NCBI GenBank assembly: GCA_021776915.1
Contig: JAIQZU010000033.1
Location: 62,001 to 126,000, forward strand
Direction of reading: 5' to 3'
Source of the DNA: Candidatus Scalindua sp.
GTDB lineage: Bacteria > Planctomycetota > Brocadiia > Brocadiales > Scalinduaceae
Length of the DNA stretch: 64,000 nt
Positions 19,332 to 27,277 of this stretch are shown here, in pieces (position 1 is the first letter of the stretch; each line of letters opens with the position of its first letter). Position numbers and translations under genes: made by a program. Below the pieces are notes generated by a model that was given only the letters and a program-made list of their open reading frames with translations, did not search any database and was not told the DNA's origin.

Positions 19332-20513
19332 TTAACGGTCGATTTCGCCTAAAACGATATCCAGACTCCCAATTACGGCAACTACATCAGCAAGTAAACG
19401 GCCTTCTATCATTTTCTGAAGGCCCTCTAAATTAACAAAGGAAGGCGGCCTGATTTTTATCCTGTAAGGATTCTTTGTTCCATCACTGACAATGTAAAAA
19501 CCCAGTTCACCCTTGGGAGCTTCAACACAGGAATACACTTCACCGGCAGGAGGACAAATACCGTCAGTAATTATTTTAAAATGGTGTATCAGGGATTCCA
19601 TACTCTTCTTAAGGTTTTCTTTCTGAGGCAAAGCCACATCAGGAATATCTGCAATAAATTCACCTTTAGGTATAGTATCCATAGCCTGACGCACAATCTC
19701 ATTACTCTGCCGCATTTCTTCTATTCTAACAATATAGCGGTCGTACACATCACCGTTCTGACCTACGGGAACTATAAAATCCATTTCATCATATGATGAA
19801 TATGGCTCGGATTTTCTCACATCCCACTTTACTCCGGAACCTCTGATACTGGGACCGCTTAATCCATAATTTATTGCATCTTCAGCAGAAATTACTCCAA
19901 CATCTTTTGTCCTCATTAACCATATCTTGTTTTTTGTCAGGAGAGTTTCATAATCCTTTAATCTGGCAGGAAAATCATTAACAAATTCTCTTACCTTTTC
20001 AACAAAACCGTCAGGCAAATCCCTGGCAACTCCTCCTATCCTGACGTACGAAAGGTTCATTCGCGCACCGGCTGTCATTTCAAAAATATCATTAAGAGTT
20101 TCCCTCTCCCGGAAACAATAGAAAAAGACAGTCATCGCGCCTATATCAAGTGCATGAGTTGCAAGCCATAAAAGGTGTGATGATATTCTTGTGAGTTCAC
20201 ACAAAATTATTCTTATATACTGTGATCTTTTTGGCGCTTCTATATCCAACAATTTCTCTACGGCCATGACATAGGCCAGATTATTAGACATAGGCGCCAG
20301 ATAATCCAACCGGTCTGTGAGGGTAATAAACTGGTGATATGTTTTATATTCAGCAAGTTTTTCCACACCACGGTGAAGAAACCCGATGTGAGGCGTAGCT
20401 TTAACTACAGTTTCTCCGTCCAGTTCCAGAATGAGCCTCAAAACACCGTGCGTACTCGGATGCTGAGGACCCATATTGATAGTCATTAGCTGTTGGGTTG
20501 TTGTTGCCGTCAT
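19332..20513 (-). CDS. nuoD: NADH-quinone oxidoreductase subunit D
   Basis: The 49-kDa-type quinone-site subunit, 393 residues, related to the [NiFe] hydrogenase large subunit but without metal ligands. Family signatures are MGPQHPSTHGVLRLILELDGE, split by the conserved HP and STHG residues, then IGFLHRGVEKLAE and a C-terminal region ending in DIVLGEIDR. It is not fused to NuoC, unlike in E. coli. Its start overlaps nuoC by 4 bases. Confidence 0.97.
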   Translation of the reverse strand: MTATTTQQLMTINMGPQHPSTHGVLRLILELDGETVVKATPHIGFLHRGVEKLAEYKTYHQFITLTDRLDYLAPMSNNLAYVMAVEKLLDIEAPKRSQYIRIILCELTRISSHLLWLATHALDIGAMTVFFYCFRERETLNDIFEMTAGARMNLSYVRIGGVARDLPDGFVEKVREFVNDFPARLKDYETLLTKNKIWLMRTKDVGVISAEDAINYGLSGPSIRGSGVKWDVRKSEPYSSYDEMDFIVPVGQNGDVYDRYIVRIEEMRQSNEIVRQAMDTIPKGEFIADIPDVALPQKENLKKSMESLIHHFKIITDGICPPAGEVYSCVEAPKGELGFYIVSDGTKNPYRIKIRPPSFVNLEGLQKMIEGRLLADVVAVIGSLDIVLGEIDR

Positions 20514-21019
20514 TCTTTCCCTTTTCTATAAACTTCCCTGAGAGAATTAGGTTGCCTGCCTTTAAGAGGATAATCTTTTCTCAAAGGATAGCCTTCAAAA
20601 CCTTCCGGTGTTAATATCCTTTCTAAATTTGGATGCCCCTCAAAGATTATACCAAACATATCGTAGGCTTCTCTTTCATGCCAGTCCGCTGTCTTCCAAA
20701 CATTAGTAACTGTATCAATACTTGGATTTGAAGCGGGTATCTCCACCTTAAGCCTTACCCTGTGATTCTGATTTAAGGAATAAAGGTGATAAACCACTTC
20801 AAAAGTATTACTGTCGTCAAGGCGCGATTTGTCTACACCGCATAAATCTGATAGATAGTCAAAATCTGACCCTTTATCATTATAGAGAAATTCAGCAACT
20901 TTCCCAATATAGTCCTTATCTATCGATATCGTTAATTCACCTCGGAAGGTTTTCACCTTTGTTACAGCCTTCGGGAACTTCTCTTTTAACCTTTTTGCTA
21001 TTGCACTCACTTCAGACAT
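20510..21019 (-). CDS. nuoC: NADH-quinone oxidoreductase subunit C
   Basis: The 30-kDa-type subunit of the peripheral arm, 169 residues. The signature WHEREAYDMFGIIFEGHPNL is followed by LTPEGFEGYPLRKDYPL, the standard C-terminal motif. It has no cofactor and helps to hold NuoD and NuoI. The ATG is at 21019, 37 bases after the nuoB stop, one of the longer gaps in this operon. Confidence 0.96.
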   Translation of the reverse strand: MSEVSAIAKRLKEKFPKAVTKVKTFRGELTISIDKDYIGKVAEFLYNDKGSDFDYLSDLCGVDKSRLDDSNTFEVVYHLYSLNQNHRVRLKVEIPASNPSIDTVTNVWKTADWHEREAYDMFGIIFEGHPNLERILTPEGFEGYPLRKDYPLKGRQPNSLREVYRKGKE

Positions 21020-21056
21020 GGTTAAATATTTCCTTCAATTTCATTGTCTGTTTCGC

Positions 21057-21533
21057 TTATTTGTCTAGAACGGATTCTTTGCTAATCTTCTTCTGTATTT
21101 CCATTACTGCATGAATCAGGGCCTCCGGTCGAGGAGGACATCCTGGTAAGTAAACATCAACAGGTATAATCTCATCCACGCCCTGGACTGTAGCATATGT
21201 ATCAAAAATACCTCCGGAAGATGCGCATGCGCCCATTGCAATTACCCATTTCGGCTCAGGCATTTGATCGTAAATCTTTCTTGTCACAGCAGCCATTTTA
21301 TAAGTAACAGTACCGGCAATAATCATCAAGTCCGACTGACGCGGCGAAAACCTGAATACTTCAGCCCCAAATCTGGCAAGATCATATCTGGGAGCTACGC
21401 TTGCCATCATTTCGATAGCACAACATGCCAGACCAAAAGGCATTGGCCAAAGCGCATTTTTTCTTCCCCAGTTTACCACTTTATCAATAGTAGTAGTAAG
21501 TATGGTATCACCAAAAGTCGTCTCTATTCCCAT
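21057..21533 (-). CDS. nuoB: NADH-quinone oxidoreductase subunit B
   Basis: This subunit carries cluster N2, the last electron carrier before quinone. The 158-residue protein has the unusual tandem cysteines in [10 protein letters not shown], then a Cys in GACASSGG and one in [10 protein letters not shown], which together ligate the [4Fe-4S] centre. The PRYDLARFG motif that contacts the quinone chamber is present. It overlaps nuoA by 10 bases. Confidence 0.97.
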   Translation of the reverse strand: MGIETTFGDTILTTTIDKVVNWGRKNALWPMPFGLACCAIEMMASVAPRYDLARFGAEVFRFSPRQSDLMIIAGTVTYKMAAVTRKIYDQMPEPKWVIAMGACASSGGIFDTYATVQGVDEIIPVDVYLPGCPPRPEALIHAVMEIQKKISKESVLDK

Positions 21534-21880
21534 TCAAAACCACCTCTTTTCCAGATATAAACATAGCAAACAAGCAATATGATTATGAATATTGCCATCT
21601 CAATTAAGCCAAATAGTGCCAACGATTTAAACGCTACTGCCCAGGGATATAAAAACACCACCTCGATATCAAATACAACAAACATCATTGCAATAATATA
21701 AAATTTTATAGAAAACCTCTCTCTGGCAGAACCTATTGGTTCTACACCACACTCGTAAGGAGAAAGCTTTTCGGCGGTTGGTTTATGACGGCCTACAAGG
21801 GCAGAGATTATGATGTTAGAAATGGCAAACCCCATTACTACTAAAAGCAGAATCAGGATTGGAAGGTAACTTATTAGCAT
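21524..21880 (-). CDS. nuoA: NADH-quinone oxidoreductase subunit A
   Basis: A small membrane subunit and first gene of the operon, 118 residues with three spans. The loop between spans 1 and 2 holds [11 protein letters not shown], the conserved ECG motif near the quinone site, and [27 protein letters not shown] follows with its conserved acidic residues. The 184 bases upstream (21881-22064) are very AT-rich and should hold the operon promoter. Confidence 0.96.
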   Translation of the reverse strand: MLISYLPILILLLVVMGFAISNIIISALVGRHKPTAEKLSPYECGVEPIGSARERFSIKFYIIAMMFVVFDIEVVFLYPWAVAFKSLALFGLIEMAIFIIILLVCYVYIWKRGGFEWE

Positions 21881-22064
21881 ATATATATATAAATATTTAT
21901 GTTAGTTTTTAGTATCTGAGTGTACAACCTCTGTCAAGGATGTGAATTATTATCAAAAATAACAAATTAGTCAACAAAAAATAATTTTTTATGTATCCAT
22001 AAATTTAAGAGTTATAGACAATTTTTCCAGAAATCTATTAGTTTAGACCTTCTCAACCATGAAA

Positions 22065-23105
22065 TCAGCATTCTAAAACTGTCTTTTTAAACACTTCCAG
22101 TGCATAATCAACATCCAATCTATTCAAATCTTTATGCGTGACCATTCTACCATAATCTTTCTCAAGACAGATCACATAAACTCCTTTCCTGCCGACATTC
22201 TCCACAAATTCCCTGCAGCTCAGTTTTGGTAATTCAAATCTGAAACAGACAATGTTCGTTTGTACTGTTTTCGGTTTGATACTAAAACCTTCTATTCCCG
22301 CCAGACCTTTGGCAAGATGTCTCGCATTGTCATGGTCTTCTGATAATCTATCAATCATTTCCTCCAATGAAACTATCCCGCAAGCTGCCAGAATCCCTGT
22401 CTGCCTCATGCCTCCCCCCAGCATTTTTTTTCTGCGCCGTGCTTCTTTTATAAACTCCTTTGTTCCTGCAATGATAGAACCGACAGGAGACGCCAAGCCC
22501 TTAGAGAGACAAAACATTACCGAGTCGCAATTTCTGGTCAACTCAACAACATCCACACCCTGAAATATTGCAGAATTAAATATTCTCGCACCATCTAAAT
22601 GAAGACGCAAACCGTATTTTCTGGCAATCTTATAAATCTCAGATGTTTCTTCAGGAGTAACAACCGTTCCACCCGCCAGGTTGTTTGTATTTTCCAATAC
22701 GATGAGCGAAGTTTTTGGGAAACGTATATCGTCCAGATTAATAAGTGACTCAAGCTCTTCCAAATTCAGATGGCCTGTTTCGTCTGCGTCCAATGTACAT
22801 ATTGTTGTTCCTGTTAACGCAGATGTATTCCCGGCTACCATCGTGTTTATATGCGCTTTTCTGTCGCATATCAAACCATCACCGGGCTTTGTGTGTACCA
22901 TTATTGCGATAAGGTTTCCCATGGTACCACTGGGAACAAACAGGGCATCTTCCTTGTTCAATTTCCCGGCAGCCATTTCTTCCAACCTGTTGGTAGTAGG
23001 ATCTTCACCGAAACCATCATCCCCTACTTCAGCATCTTTCATGACCTGCCGCATCTTTAAAGTAGGCACGGCAACTGTATCACTTCGCAAATCGACAATG
23101 CGCAT
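22065..23105 (-). CDS. ltaE: Low-specificity L-threonine aldolase
   Basis: A PLP enzyme that cleaves threonine or allo-threonine to glycine and acetaldehyde, 346 residues. It opens VDLRSDTVAVPT, has VPSGTMGNLIA for phosphate binding, a stacking histidine in RKAHIN (H85), DGAR (171-174), and the Schiff-base lysine K202 in CLSKGLASPVGS. Its ATG shares one base with the stop of the ParA-like gene (TAATG), so the two are probably translationally coupled although their roles look unrelated. Confidence 0.92.
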   Translation of the reverse strand: MRIVDLRSDTVAVPTLKMRQVMKDAEVGDDGFGEDPTTNRLEEMAAGKLNKEDALFVPSGTMGNLIAIMVHTKPGDGLICDRKAHINTMVAGNTSALTGTTICTLDADETGHLNLEELESLINLDDIRFPKTSLIVLENTNNLAGGTVVTPEETSEIYKIARKYGLRLHLDGARIFNSAIFQGVDVVELTRNCDSVMFCLSKGLASPVGSIIAGTKEFIKEARRRKKMLGGGMRQTGILAACGIVSLEEMIDRLSEDHDNARHLAKGLAGIEGFSIKPKTVQTNIVCFRFELPKLSCREFVENVGRKGVYVICLEKDYGRMVTHKDLNRLDVDYALEVFKKTVLEC

Positions 23106-24277
23106 TATTCTTTTTCGCCATCTCCAAAATGCTGATCGACATCCTTTTTTTCTTCATCAAGTTGGCAGCCGGCTTCTGTTTCAATTTCGTCAAAACGTTG
23201 ATCAACCTTATCTTCTCCATTAACATTTTGCCGATCAACCTCATTTCTTTCATCATCAAATTGACTATCGGCCTCTCTTTTAACTTCTCCAGAATGTTGA
23301 CCAACCTCATCTTCACCATTGAGATTTTGCTGACTGACATCTTCCGTCCCTTCGTCAGCATAGCAACCTGTCCCTGATTTACCTTCTTCAACGCTATCAT
23401 TACACTGTTGATCAATCTCATATTCATCATTGTCACTTTGTTGACCAGCCACTTTGCTTTTCTCATCAAAATTGCGGCCGGTTTCGGCTTCGCCTTCATC
23501 GTAAAGCCGTTCAACCCCTTTTTCACCTTCAATAACTTCTCTGGCCAAATCCATATAATCCTGTGTGCCACGGCTGTCAGGGGCATACCTCGTAATTGGC
23601 TGGTTGGAAATAGGGCATTCTGCGAGTTGCGTACTCTCTCTTATAATAGACTTAAATAACTTGTCATGGAACTTTTCCATAATCTTTTCCACTACCTTGT
23701 TGCTTAAATTTGTCCTTACATCAAACATACACGCAATTATACCTGTAACTTCAAGTGCAGGGTTCAGTGTGTCCTTAACCAGGTTTACAGTATTGATCAA
23801 TGTGACCAGGCCATTCAGTGCCAGTACCTTTGTTTCCAGTGGTATAATAACTTCCTTTACCGCTGATAATGCATTAACGGTAAGCAGTCCAAGTGAAGGG
23901 GGACAATCCAGAATAATGTAATCAAATTGATTTATTAAAGGAGATATGCTTTTTTTAAGTATGGTATCGTTTTCCAATTTGTTTGCCAATGTTCTTTCTA
24001 TTGCAGCCAGTGTCACGTTAGACGGAACAATCCACATATTTTCTATATTTGTTTCATGTAGGATTTCTTTTATAGGTAGGTTATCATGAAACACGTTAAA
24101 CATGGATTTATGCAACTCGTTAATATTTATGCCCATCCATGAGCTTGAGTTGCCCTGAGGATCAAGATCTATTAAAACCACTTTCTTGCCCAGGTCTGCC
24201 AGACAAGCTGCAAGATTTACGGCTGTAGTAGTTTTGCCGACACCACCTTTTTGATTTATTAATGCAATAGTTCGCAT
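23105..24277 (-). CDS. ParA/Soj-like ATPase with a degenerate acidic repeat tail
   Basis: Residues 1-255 are a ParA/MinD-type ATPase with deviant Walker A KGGVGKTT (10-17), LIDLDPQGNSS, and Walker B-like YIILDCPPSLG. The last roughly 130 residues are a low-complexity acidic region of short degenerate units such as EDEVGQHSG, RNEVDRQNV, EDKVDQRFD and KKDVDQHFG. This is not part of the family. No ParB gene or parS-like site was seen next to it. The region may have grown by repeat expansion, as other frames are also open across 23110-23600. A chromosome- or protein-positioning role is inferred from the ATPase only. Confidence 0.85.
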   Translation of the reverse strand: MRTIALINQKGGVGKTTTAVNLAACLADLGKKVVLIDLDPQGNSSSWMGININELHKSMFNVFHDNLPIKEILHETNIENMWIVPSNVTLAAIERTLANKLENDTILKKSISPLINQFDYIILDCPPSLGLLTVNALSAVKEVIIPLETKVLALNGLVTLINTVNLVKDTLNPALEVTGIIACMFDVRTNLSNKVVEKIMEKFHDKLFKSIIRESTQLAECPISNQPITRYAPDSRGTQDYMDLAREVIEGEKGVERLYDEGEAETGRNFDEKSKVAGQQSDNDEYEIDQQCNDSVEEGKSGTGCYADEGTEDVSQQNLNGEDEVGQHSGEVKREADSQFDDERNEVDRQNVNGEDKVDQRFDEIETEAGCQLDEEKKDVDQHFGDGEKE

Positions 24278-24970
24278 CTATTTAATATGTTTCTCCAGAA
24301 CTTCTATATCCTTGCTATTACCAACAACAACCAGAATATCTTTTGCCCTTAATACATAATCGGGAGTCGGCAATTCCTTAATCTCTTTTTCAGTAAGTTC
24401 TCCATTCTTACCAACCTTCTCCTTCACTTTTTTCATAATCATAATCACATTGACACCATATCTGGTTTGAAGGCCGAGTTCTCTAAATGATTTCCCGATA
24501 AAATCTCCCTTTACCTCTATCTCTGCCAGATTATAGTCCGCACCTAAGTCAACATATTCCAAGACTCCGGGTGCAAAAATGCTGTTAGCAACTCGAAGAC
24601 CCATATCTTCTTCAGGATAAACGACTCTAGTCGCTCCTACCTCCTTAAGTATCTGAGCATGCAGCCTGGTCCCTGCCCTGGCAACAATTTCCTTAATCCC
24701 TAAGTTATTCAAAATTTTAGTTGTTAAAATACTCGACTCAACATCTTCTCCTATACTCACAACGGCAACATCAACACCTTCAACGCCACATTCCCTCAAT
24801 GCCCCTTCATCAGTACTATCCAGTTGTACTGCCTCAGCTACAATATCCTTAATCTTTTCAATCAATGCAGGATCCTTATCTACCGCAATGACCTGAGCCC
24901 CTTTGGCCGCCAAGACCTCAGCAACCTTAAAACCAAACCTTCCCAAACCAATTACGACAAACTGTCTCAT
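24278..24970 (-). CDS. trkA: Trk/Ktr potassium uptake regulatory subunit
   Basis: The 230-residue cytoplasmic gating protein belongs with the channel-like subunit encoded just upstream. It has an RCK_N Rossmann domain starting VIGLGRFGFKVAEVLA, with D31 for the ribose (AVDKDP). From about residue 140 an RCK_C domain follows (EIEVKGDFIGKSFREL and KDILVVVGNSKDIEVLEK). A single-copy RCK of this size matches KtrA more than the doubled E. coli TrkA. It starts 128 bases after the trkH-like gene, and 1 base separates its stop from the ParA-like start. Confidence 0.92.
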   Translation of the reverse strand: MRQFVVIGLGRFGFKVAEVLAAKGAQVIAVDKDPALIEKIKDIVAEAVQLDSTDEGALRECGVEGVDVAVVSIGEDVESSILTTKILNNLGIKEIVARAGTRLHAQILKEVGATRVVYPEEDMGLRVANSIFAPGVLEYVDLGADYNLAEIEVKGDFIGKSFRELGLQTRYGVNVIMIMKKVKEKVGKNGELTEKEIKELPTPDYVLRAKDILVVVGNSKDIEVLEKHIK

Positions 24971-25008
24971 ATCATATATTCCTTAAATAATTGACCAATC
25001 TTGTCAAA

Positions 25009-25045
25009 AATTACGATTTTAAAACCCAAATCCCAAATCGTAATT
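25009..25045. repeat. Inverted repeat between the two potassium-transport genes
   Basis: Perfect 11-base arms, aattacgattt (25009-25019) and aaatcgtaatt (25035-25045), flank a 15-base loop rich in aaatccc. It lies in the 128-base gap between the channel gene and the RCK gene. It lacks a T-tract on either strand, so it is more likely an mRNA processing or stabilising hairpin, or an interspersed element, than a terminator. Confidence 0.5.
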
Positions 25046-25098
25046 CGTAAATCTAAAATCCTTATCCAGACATGTTCGGATCAGGGTTTTCATAACAA

Positions 25099-26445
25099 TC
25101 ATCCCACAACTATTCTTTCTTCAGGAAAGCTGATTCTTCTCTCAGCAACCTTTCTTCCAAAAACTAATGCCAAGGCCAAAGGCCCAATTCTACCAACAAA
25201 CATTAATATAGTTACTATAACCTTTCCGATGGCAGTTAAATCGGAACTTAACCCCGTACTGAGGCCAACAGTCCCAAAAGCTGAAAACGCTTCAAATATA
25301 ACGGCCTTAAACGACGCCTCCTCAGTATACAGCAAAATTAAACAAAAAACTAAGATTGTTGATAAAGAGATTGTCGCAATAGAAACGGCTTTCTGCACGG
25401 TTCGCCTGTGAATTGTACGCTCAAATACTTCTACCTCTTCCCTGCCACGAAACATATTGTAAACGACTGCAATAATCACAAAAAAAGTACCGGTCTTAAT
25501 CCCCCCCGCAGTAGAACCGGATGAACCGCCAATAAACATAAAAAGGATAAAATATAAAAACGTGGGGGCTGTGAGGCTACTGATATCAACAGTCGTAAAA
25601 CCTGCCGTTCTGGTTGTAATAGATTGGAAAAAAGAAACAATTACCTTATCCTTGACTGAAAACAGGTCTAATGTATTCTTACACTCAAATGTGTAGAATA
25701 GAATTGCGCCCAATATAATTAAAATGCCCGTCATCGTCAACACTATCTTGGTGTGTACATTTATCTTTCTTTTTTTATCTCTTTTGAAAAGAAGGAAAAA
25801 ATAACCAAGAATATTGGGCATGACTATAAATCCCAACCCGCCTGAAATAATAAGAAGTCCAATCGTAATGTTAACAACTGCATCGCCACTATAATTTATC
25901 AAACTATTACTAAAAAGAGAGAATCCCGCATTGCAGAATGCACTTACGGAATGAAATATAGAATAGAATACATAATCATCGAAAGTTTCGTTTGACCAGT
26001 GGAATGCCAGCACCACCGCTCCAACAGCCTCAATAACAAATGTTGATATGATTATAAAGAGGACTGTTTTCTTTACCTCGCCATACCCTGTGTCAAGCAC
26101 CTCCTTCATTGCAACCTGCTGAGAAATAAGCATCCGTTTCCCAATGGCGATACTGAAGAATGCATACGAAGTCATTATACCCAACCCGCCAAGTTGCATC
26201 AGGATCAGAATAACAACATGTCCAAATCGTGAAAAATAGACTGGTGTATCCTGCACTACCAGGCCTGTAACACAAAGCGCTGATGTTGACGTAAAAAACG
26301 CATCTACCAGTGACGTGCCGTTTCCGTCAACAGTTGCCGCCGGCAGCATGAGCATGAAAGCGCCTATCGTAATAAAAACAAAAAAACTTGTACCAATAGT
26401 TGCTCCCGGCTTTACGGTAAAATTTCCAAATGCTTTCTTAAACAT
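25099..26445 (-). CDS. trkH: Trk/Ktr potassium uptake channel-like membrane subunit
   Basis: The 448-residue membrane protein moves K+ (or K+/Na+) and works with the RCK protein downstream. It has about eight to ten spans in four pore repeats with filter glycines, for example TSALCVTGL, VSAFCNAGFSLF, TRTAGFTTVD and SAFGTVGLSTGLS. The loop SSGSTAGGIKTGTF is the intramembrane gate typical of TrkH/KtrB. The stop of the upstream hpt gene directly abuts its start. Confidence 0.93.
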   Translation of the reverse strand: MFKKAFGNFTVKPGATIGTSFFVFITIGAFMLMLPAATVDGNGTSLVDAFFTSTSALCVTGLVVQDTPVYFSRFGHVVILILMQLGGLGIMTSYAFFSIAIGKRMLISQQVAMKEVLDTGYGEVKKTVLFIIISTFVIEAVGAVVLAFHWSNETFDDYVFYSIFHSVSAFCNAGFSLFSNSLINYSGDAVVNITIGLLIISGGLGFIVMPNILGYFFLLFKRDKKRKINVHTKIVLTMTGILIILGAILFYTFECKNTLDLFSVKDKVIVSFFQSITTRTAGFTTVDISSLTAPTFLYFILFMFIGGSSGSTAGGIKTGTFFVIIAVVYNMFRGREEVEVFERTIHRRTVQKAVSIATISLSTILVFCLILLYTEEASFKAVIFEAFSAFGTVGLSTGLSSDLTAIGKVIVTILMFVGRIGPLALALVFGRKVAERRISFPEERIVVG

Positions 26446-26976
26446 TTATCTGTACTCTCCCAATATAGCGACGTAAGGCAGGTTCCTGTATTTATTGTCA
26501 AAATCAAGACCGTAGCCAACTACAAACTTGTTCTCAATCTCAAAGCAACAATAATCCGGAACTATTTCTGTTTCCCTTCTTGCCGCTTTGTTAAGGAGTA
26601 CACATATTTTGATCGACCGGGGATCATGCCCCTTAATCACCTGTACAATCCGGGAAAGAGTTTTACCGGTATCCAGTATGTCATCCACAATCAGGACATG
26701 TTCGTCCTTTATATTCAGACTGATATTAATTATGTCAACTTCTCCTTTTGGTAAGGTTGAATCTCCTGAATAAGCATTAGCCCTGATAGTATCAATCTTG
26801 ACAGGAAACGGAATTTGCCGGATCAAGTCTGAAAGGAATATGAGACTGCCGTTAAGTACGCCAATTATGGTCAGCCCTTTATGCTCGTAATCTGAGGCAA
26901 GCCTTTGTGCCAGTTCACTAACCTTGTGCTTGATTTCAGCTTCAGTGATTAAGACCTCTCCGATACAATTATTCAT
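26446..26976 (-). CDS. hpt: Hypoxanthine phosphoribosyltransferase
   Basis: A purine-salvage enzyme making IMP or GMP from the base and PRPP, 176 residues. It shows the PRPP-binding signature VLIVDDILDTGKTLS, with its two aspartates, the N-terminal VLNGSLIFLSDLIRQ flap region, and a C-terminal FVVGYGLDFDNKYRNLPYVA, the usual purine-binding end. It is the first gene of the hpt-trkH-trkA-parA-ltaE run. Confidence 0.93.
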   Translation of the reverse strand: MNNCIGEVLITEAEIKHKVSELAQRLASDYEHKGLTIIGVLNGSLIFLSDLIRQIPFPVKIDTIRANAYSGDSTLPKGEVDIINISLNIKDEHVLIVDDILDTGKTLSRIVQVIKGHDPRSIKICVLLNKAARRETEIVPDYCCFEIENKFVVGYGLDFDNKYRNLPYVAILGEYR

Positions 26977-27277
26977 TGATATTTTATTGAATGACTTTCC
27001 TTATTGTATATAACGAATAGACAAGTTAGGTCGCTATCGCGACAAAAGACTATCCTTCGACTCCGCTCAGGATGACGTCACACTGAGCGGAGTCGAAGTG
27101 CTATCAACATTGAAATTCATATACATTAAATTATAGAGCTTTTTGATTTTGGATCAACCGGGTTGTTACTAAAGTAAACTATTTATCCAGTGGGCTTTTA
27201 ACACCCAGGATATTTTTTGATGCAACATGAAGAGAAAGGAAAGAGGACAGGAGCCTACTAATGGGTGACCCCTTTGC
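26977..27277. other. Intergenic region with dispersed repeat copy 2
   Basis: There is no gene. It contains the hairpin repeat at 27022-27119 described separately. The remainder to 27277 shows no clear structure. Confidence 0.5.
27022..27119. repeat. Dispersed hairpin repeat, copy 2
   Basis: This is a near-identical copy of 541-632. Here the arms are a perfect 16-base inverted repeat, cttcgactccgctcag (27055-27070) and ctgagcggagtcgaag (27083-27098), enclosing gatgacgtcaca. The flanks caagttag and gctatcaacattgaaattc are shared with copy 1. Confidence 0.8.

Noticed and set aside
23080-23586. Second long frame inside the ParA-like gene tail, plus open frames on the other strand
   Set aside because: They are by-products of the repetitive low-complexity DNA coding for the acidic tail. 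The ATPase frame continues without a break.
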